DNA of 64,000 bases from Nitzschia sp. DOCU1. Lineage: Eukaryota; Bacillariophyta; Bacillariophyceae; Bacillariales; Bacillariaceae. The stretch lies in the NCBI GenBank assembly GCA_951394045.1, contig OX595996.1, positions 310,001-374,000 on the forward strand, in the 5' to 3' direction. Below the pieces are notes generated by a model. The model was given only the letters and a program-made list of their open reading frames with translations. It searched no databases and was not told the DNA's origin. Positions 58,856-64,000 of this stretch are shown piece after piece (within the stretch, counting starts at the first letter, position 1; the number at the start of each line of letters is the position of its first letter). Both the position numbers and the translations under genes were made by a program.

Positions 58856-61214
58856 CTAGATGCGTCCAAAGTTCAGAACAACAACTAGAACAAACACCAC
58901 TGAACTAGACACGCCCCAAAACATCTTGTAGCCCCATTCTTCATCAAGCCTGCGAAATGATAGATTGTACATTGTATAAGCAAAACTCTTGCCGGCGCTG
59001 TTTTCTACCAACCCCTCCAAAAGCATCACTTACTCCGGCATGTACACAAAGTTCATGCCATAAACGCCAGCCAGAAACTGAACAGGCAAAAATACCGCCG
59101 ACAGAACCGTCAATGTGTACAAGGTTCGGTCCATTTGACGCGACTGAAACTTGTCTGCTTGAGCATCTATGGCTTCACAATCCCCGATCATTTTTCGAAC
59201 TTCTTCCTCGTGGCATTCCAAATTGTCCAAGACATCCCTCACGTAGACGGTAGGACCGGGACTGATCGCGTCGTCTTCAATGACATGGACTAGCAGTCGC
59301 AAAAAAGGTTTGAGTTTGCGGGCCACCTTTTCCAATTCGATTCGTAAATGATGGATTCGATGCAACGCCTTTGTGGATTGGTAGTTTGTCGCTTGCAATA
59401 TTTTGTCTTGTCGTAAGATTTCGTGTCGCATGGCATGCAGGATCGGTTCTAACAAGTCGACCGCTTGATCTAACAAGGCGTACGTCAAGTACTGAGCATC
59501 ATATTGGCGGAGTTTGGAATGGGGTTTCCCAAGTTGCTCATAAATGCGTGTCCAGCAGTGCTGGTTCTCGGGCGATGGGCTAGTGCCCTGGTGTGGTCGC
59601 GCTACTGCGGCAGTCTCCTCTGCTGGCAGTGACTTTGAGCTATTGGGATCGTTGCCATACGAATTCATAGAAGTTTTTTCCACCGAGGCCCGATAACCTG
59701 GAGGATGGTACAGCTCGTCATTGTAGGTAATAATGGTATCGTTGCGAGGGACGTTCACAAAGATGCTCGTCATTTGGACTCGAATTCGGCCTATTCGTGG
59801 GGGAGGTGTAGTCTTGACATCGTCTTCTTCTTCGTCGTCGTCTTCATTGTCATTCGGCAGTCCTAGAGCGCTGATTCTTCGATTCTGTGTTCGCTTCCAA
59901 CCTAAACAAGCTCTCAATTTGCTAAACAAGTAGCCAAGAATTGACTTGGGGCGGATCATCAGCTCGGCTTCCAACAAATCATCTGGATGCGTTGGTGGTT
60001 CTACCACAAATATGGGAATCATGATAAAGTAGTCTGCCGAAATGTTTCAAAGAGTGCATTCAATGGCAGCAGTGATTCAATAGTCGTCGAGATCCCCCAT
60101 CGTTATCCAACGTCAAGTGCGGTCAGCATAGCATTTCCATATTAGAGCATCCTCTGGCGACGATGTAGTACTTACGATTCGAGTAAACTTCCGCCTTGGG
60201 ACGATGCCTCTCTGGCGACAATGCATCTTCGAGTGCCAAGGGATGCAACATGTACCGAACCGCTAGTCGTTTGAGTGTGACCGAAGATTTCGCTCCCGAC
60301 ACATTGATCCATCTCGTTTGAACCCAGTCGGGTCGATTTTGAAAATAAAAGTCAGTGGTCGATACTTGTCCCACTGTTGACGTGTAGGATGACGCAGATC
60401 GATAAAAGGCGCGTGTTGCAGTGGCCGTATCGTCTGAACTGTTCTTGGTTGTTGGTTTCTTGGAAACGTTAATCTTGTCATCAGGTACTACAATGTTTCG
60501 TTCTAAATGTTGAGCATCATAATCCAAGACTTCCATGGTGGCCTCTGCGCGATTGGACGCTTGTTCTGGCGCTTGTGATTCCGGTGGCGGAAACAATGCC
60601 CTCAGCATCAAAAAGCGCAAGGCATGCGAAAATTCTTCAAAGGTGATATCTTGGGATTTGTCCACATCTAAGAGTTCGACAAGTCTATCAAAACTGGCTT
60701 GAGTCAAATGCAGATGAGGATGGTGATGATGAAGCGGCGATGTATGGGTTGCTGCTGCTGAAACAGCAGATGTAGCATTCGCTCCGGAAGTAGTGTTTGG
60801 TGATGGCCCACCATGAGCCGCCGACGACTGCATGTCCAAACCACGCCGTAGACTTTCGTAGCTAATTCGTCCCGTCGCATCGGAAACCAGCATGTCAAAC
60901 ACATATTTCAATCGATCTTCGGTCAAGTCAAAGGTAGATTCAAAAATAATGTCCCTCCACGAGTGGGATGGCACTGCCGTTTTGGGGGCATCCCCTCCAT
61001 GCGAGGACGCGGTGGTGGTAGTAGACGATAAGACGCCAACATGTGACAGAAAAGTCTGTAAAGATGGAGGCATAACCGTTTCATCTTCCTCTCCGCTCGT
61101 GGGAAGCGATTCGCTTGATTCTTCCTCCTCGAGAATCCCGCTGCGACGTTCCATCGTCATCGTATCCGCATCCTTCGTTTTGTTGTCACTGTCGTCATGG
61201 ACTCTATTATCCAT
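58856..61214 (-). CDS. CorA-type metal transporter with EF-hand domain
   Basis: Three exons: 61214-60176, 60033-59034, 58949-58856 (introns GTAAGT...CGGCAG and GTAAGT...TCGCAG); 710 aa. The N-terminal part has an EF-hand pair: a degenerate loop [12 protein letters not shown] near 108 and a good calcium loop [12 protein letters not shown] near 181, separated by a His-rich linker. The CorA domain follows: [13 protein letters not shown], a long helical region, [19 protein letters not shown] (first membrane helix) and the signature YGMNF near 673. Exon 3 supplies [10 protein letters not shown] and the second membrane helix ([14 protein letters not shown]). The GMN motif marks CorA-type Mg2+ channels. 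Coupling to EF-hands suggests calcium control, which is inference. Confidence 0.9.
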
Positions 61215-61640
61215 GGTGATGAAAAGGTCATGACAAGAATAGAGTCGACGGGAAGCGAATAGTGACTGTTGTTATGACACGACGACGAAGGATCGATTTG
61301 TGTTGACGAAAGGAAGGGATCACTCGTCGTTGATGGGCGTATCCATCGTGTGGCTTCGGAAGCAACGCAACGAAGAGAGGGGGGAACCATCACGGAATTC
61401 TAATCGCCAAAAAGATCTTCAGAAGCCATAACACAGACGCAGACAAACAGGGTGGGTTATGTTCTGTCCGACGTCAAACCAGTATCCACGTGGAATGTAT
61501 CGGCGAACGGTATCGGGCACACCCACCACATACACCGACCATGACGAAATCACGACCGCAGCAGCCGGTGGCGCTCCTCCGCTTTTCGCTGGTTTCCGTT
61601 TTGTGTTATTACAGCCGCTATTGACTCTATCCATTCTTCC
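61215..61640. promoter_or_regulatory. bidirectional intergenic promoter region
   Basis: 426 bp between the divergent CorA-type and peptide deformylase genes. No recognisable core element is assigned. Confidence 0.4.
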
Positions 61641-62459
61641 ATGAAGAAGAAGATGATGATGACAATGATGCGCAGCATGACCATGAGTTTTCTACTACTC
61701 ACGACGACCACAGCGCCAGCCGTATTAGCCGCATCGAAACTTGCCACCACTGCATCACATCGTCGCTGTTTGGCCTTTACTTCTTCTGCACCATCGTCGA
61801 ATCTACGACGACAAGTATTCTCGACGAAAAAGTCTTTTTCTGGTGCCACGTTGCCCCCGTATCTGTCACAATTATTCGGCGGAAATCCCAGCAAAGAAGT
61901 CGATCCTGGCGTCGTCGAAGGAACTTCTTTGCGAATTGTCAAGTATCCGCATCCAGCCCTTCGACTCCCCAATGCTGAATTGACGGTAGAAGAAGCTCAG
62001 TCACCCGAAATTTCTCAACTCGCAAAAGAAATGCTGAAGGTGATGTACGCTGCCGAAGGTGTGGGGTTAGCAGCTCCTCAAGTAGGAGTCAATAAGCGTC
62101 TCATGGTCTACAATCCCACGGGAGATTCCACAAAATGGTTGCAAGAAACTGTTTTGGTCAATCCCAAAATTGTCGAATTTAGTGATGCTCAAGATGTGGA
62201 AATTGAAGGATGTTTGAGTTTTCCCGACATGAATGGTCAAGTTCCGCGTAGCAAATGGATCAAGGTTCAAGCCATGAATTTGAAGGGCAAGACGATCAAG
62301 AAAAAGTTTACCGGGTGGGAAGCACGTATTTTTCAACACGAATACGATCATTTGGATAGTGTCGTGTACATTGATAGACTCATTGAAGAAGACAAACCCA
62401 AAGTACAAGAACGACTGGAACAACTCGTTCAAGAATTTGGAGAAGGAGGGGTATTGTAA
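61641..62459 (+). CDS. peptide deformylase, probably plastid
   Basis: 272 aa. Removes the N-formyl group from new polypeptides made in organelles. All three metal-site motifs are present: GVGLAAPQVG, EGCLSFP and QHEYDHLDSV; the Gly usual after QHExDHL at the third position is Ser here. The first 75 residues form a presequence: a basic start, a hydrophobic signal-like stretch (TMSFLLLTTTTAPAVLA) and a Ser/Arg-rich transit-like part with an Ala-Phe near the expected cut (CLAFTSS). This is compatible with import into a secondary plastid through the ER. Several ATGs crowd the start; the first is used. Single exon. Confidence 0.93.
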   Translation: MKKKMMMTMMRSMTMSFLLLTTTTAPAVLAASKLATTASHRRCLAFTSSAPSSNLRRQVFSTKKSFSGATLPPYLSQLFGGNPSKEVDPGVVEGTSLRIVKYPHPALRLPNAELTVEEAQSPEISQLAKEMLKVMYAAEGVGLAAPQVGVNKRLMVYNPTGDSTKWLQETVLVNPKIVEFSDAQDVEIEGCLSFPDMNGQVPRSKWIKVQAMNLKGKTIKKKFTGWEARIFQHEYDHLDSVVYIDRLIEEDKPKVQERLEQLVQEFGEGGVL

Positions 62460-62544
62460 TCATACTCATAGCATGGGTTGGTTCTTAGTGGTAGTCATTG
62501 ATTCACCATAGTTTTAGCATTCAAAGAAGATAGACAATAAGTAA

Positions 62545-64000
62545 CTACGGGAATAATTCGTGATCGAGGGCGTTGGATCGATTTCGTTGTTGTATCTGCT
62601 GTTGATTCTTGTTGTCCTTCTTGACCCGATCATTGCCGCCACTGGTCGTCGTGGTGGCCTTTTGAGTGTACTGCACCAGACTGGAATCATAGGCTGGGTA
62701 AAAGTGGTGTAGAAAGCTATATAGGAATCAAACGACAAGAACGCAAGAAAAAATGTCATGAGAAGAAGCCCACACAACAACGGCCGTGATAGCACAACCA
62801 ATACATACCTTCGTACGGCTTGTGGGATGAGACTAATTTGAAAGGTATCCAATGGAAAGACTTGCGCCAATGCCGGCAATAGTTCGCTGGAAGATATACG
62901 CACTACTTCTTGCGTCGGTGGAACACCGACTTGAGCCGCGACAAATCGATCCGTCAAGTATCGTTGATAATCCGGCAAGAGTACATATTGAATTCCGACG
63001 CTCACAAAACTTTGTTCTTTGGAAGAGCACGATTTCCAATTTTGACGAAATTCTGGCCATCCATCCCAGGAAGATAAAATGGCTCGTGTAATGGGCCGCA
63101 ACGATCGACGGGGTCCACTGGCATACAAGGTAATCTCATCGGCACCCAAATCATCCACCAAGGGATACAAGGGATCGTATTCTGTCAAGAACCGTACGAT
63201 TGGATCATATGGTTGAACATAGCCATAGACCATATCTGATGGTAGATCCATGGCAGCAAGAATTGGACAATGATACGGTTCATTGGTTGGGCTATTGCCG
63301 CGAACGACGGATGCAATGGGTGGACTGCCATGAGTATAGACTCGTCCCACGCGTTGTGTCACCCAATCCGTTCCTCGTTCGGAATTCAAAATCATTAACA
63401 ATAATACCGACAAGGATCCACCAATGGAATGTCCATTCAACACCAATCGTTGTTGAGGTGCCATCCAATCCATATACTTTGAGACGTCTTGATAAATCGC
63501 CCACGCCGTTTGATATAATCCATAGTGTGCCATGATGGGAGTACCTGTCTTGGTCGTCGACGAGGAGGATGTGATGGGGGTGTCTTTGTTATTATTGCTT
63601 TTGGTACCCACCAAGGCGTTAATTGTGGGTGATGGATTGCAAATGACTTGCAATAAGGCTTCTCGATCGACCGTATCATCACTCGCATCAAATCCTCGAA
63701 TGGTAATGGTGCGTTGCCAAATGTTGTCTTCATTCACCGAGTCGGTCACCATCCAAGCCACATTGGCAGTTGTATCACTTGCTACCAAGGCATGCCCCAG
63801 CGCTTGACAAGACGTTTGACGAAGTACAGCATCTTCATAAATGGAACCAGCCAAACGTGCCATTTCGGCCCCTTGGACAATGGGAGCATTGTAGTTGAAA
63901 ACGCGTTGGGCAGAAGCAAAATCGGCAAACAATGGACGAACATTGGTAGTTTGCTTGTCCGTGACAATGGGTTCCTTGCTTGCTATGCTTGTGGTGCCGA
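62545..64000 (-). CDS. lipase (class 3 alpha/beta hydrolase), 5' partial
   Basis: The frame is open to the window edge, so the start lies beyond 64000. Exon 64000-62809, intron 62808-62717 (GTATGT...TATAG, 92 nt, phase 2), last exon 62716-62545; 454 residues visible. Nucleophile elbow LVLNGHSIGGSLSVLL with the GxSxG serine, followed by VYTHGSPPIASV, as in lipase class 3 proteins. Upstream ARLAGSIYED and CQALGHALVASDT and downstream SDMVYGYVQPYDPIVRF (likely catalytic Asp region) fit. Reading through the intron would give a different, hydrophobic tail. The spliced tail (YPAYDSSLVQYTQK) is more natural. Hydrolyses acyl esters; lipid class unknown. Confidence 0.85.

Overview
The window looks like a nuclear chromosome segment of a diatom, probably a pennate one. 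This is inferred from gene content and architecture rather than from a marker gene. Genes carry few, short GT-AG introns (about 54-95 nt). The single-copy genes are eukaryotic housekeeping genes, one with a bipartite plastid-type presequence. There are also LRR receptor-like, heat-shock-factor and EF-hand/CorA proteins, and copia and Helitron-like elements of the kind common in stramenopiles.

Layout. 1-2.7 kb: a divergent histone H3 variant, a GC-rich LINE-like relic with its tail repeat, and a truncated LRR fragment. 2.7-16.2 kb: a large Helitron-like locus. It holds a 2506-aa Rep/helicase fused to a C-terminal GIY-YIG nuclease, a 70-aa RING-H2 gene head-to-head with it, and a 1571-aa acidic companion protein split by two introns. 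A 192-bp tandem array lies on one side and a 181-bp array on the other. 16.6-18.6 kb: a non-coding repeat element whose inverted relative lies at 50.9-52.2 kb. 19-26.7 kb: an LRR receptor-like protein, a small secreted Cys-rich protein, a membrane-anchored aspartyl protease and two unknowns. 27-42 kb: three tandem paralogues of an unrecognised secreted/transmembrane family. The middle one is frameshifted, and an intact copia retrotransposon with a 5-bp target duplication sits just upstream of it. That copia carries a TA-flanked DNA element nested in one LTR.

42.5-50 kb is a compact housekeeping block. It holds an SGNH/PC-esterase-like protein, glutaminyl-tRNA synthetase, a small spliced ISD11/LYRM4 gene, an XPA-like repair protein preceded 4 nt upstream by a 60-aa membrane microprotein ORF, and a heat-shock factor. 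52.8-55.0 kb is a complete pogo-type DNA transposon with near-perfect TIRs and a TA duplication. Besides the transposase it carries an antisense, intron-containing small gene. 55-58.8 kb is mostly degenerate. 58.8-64 kb holds an EF-hand CorA-type transporter, a plastid-type peptide deformylase and a lipase that runs off the window edge.

The genes do not form one pathway. The window alternates gene-dense housekeeping islands with mobile-element islands. The strongest candidates for something undescribed are the Helitron-like Rep/helicase-GIY-YIG locus with its companions, the pogo element with its spliced passenger, the microprotein/XPA tandem, and the divergent H3. Exon joins were made by hand from reading-frame continuity and splice consensus and are not supported by transcripts.
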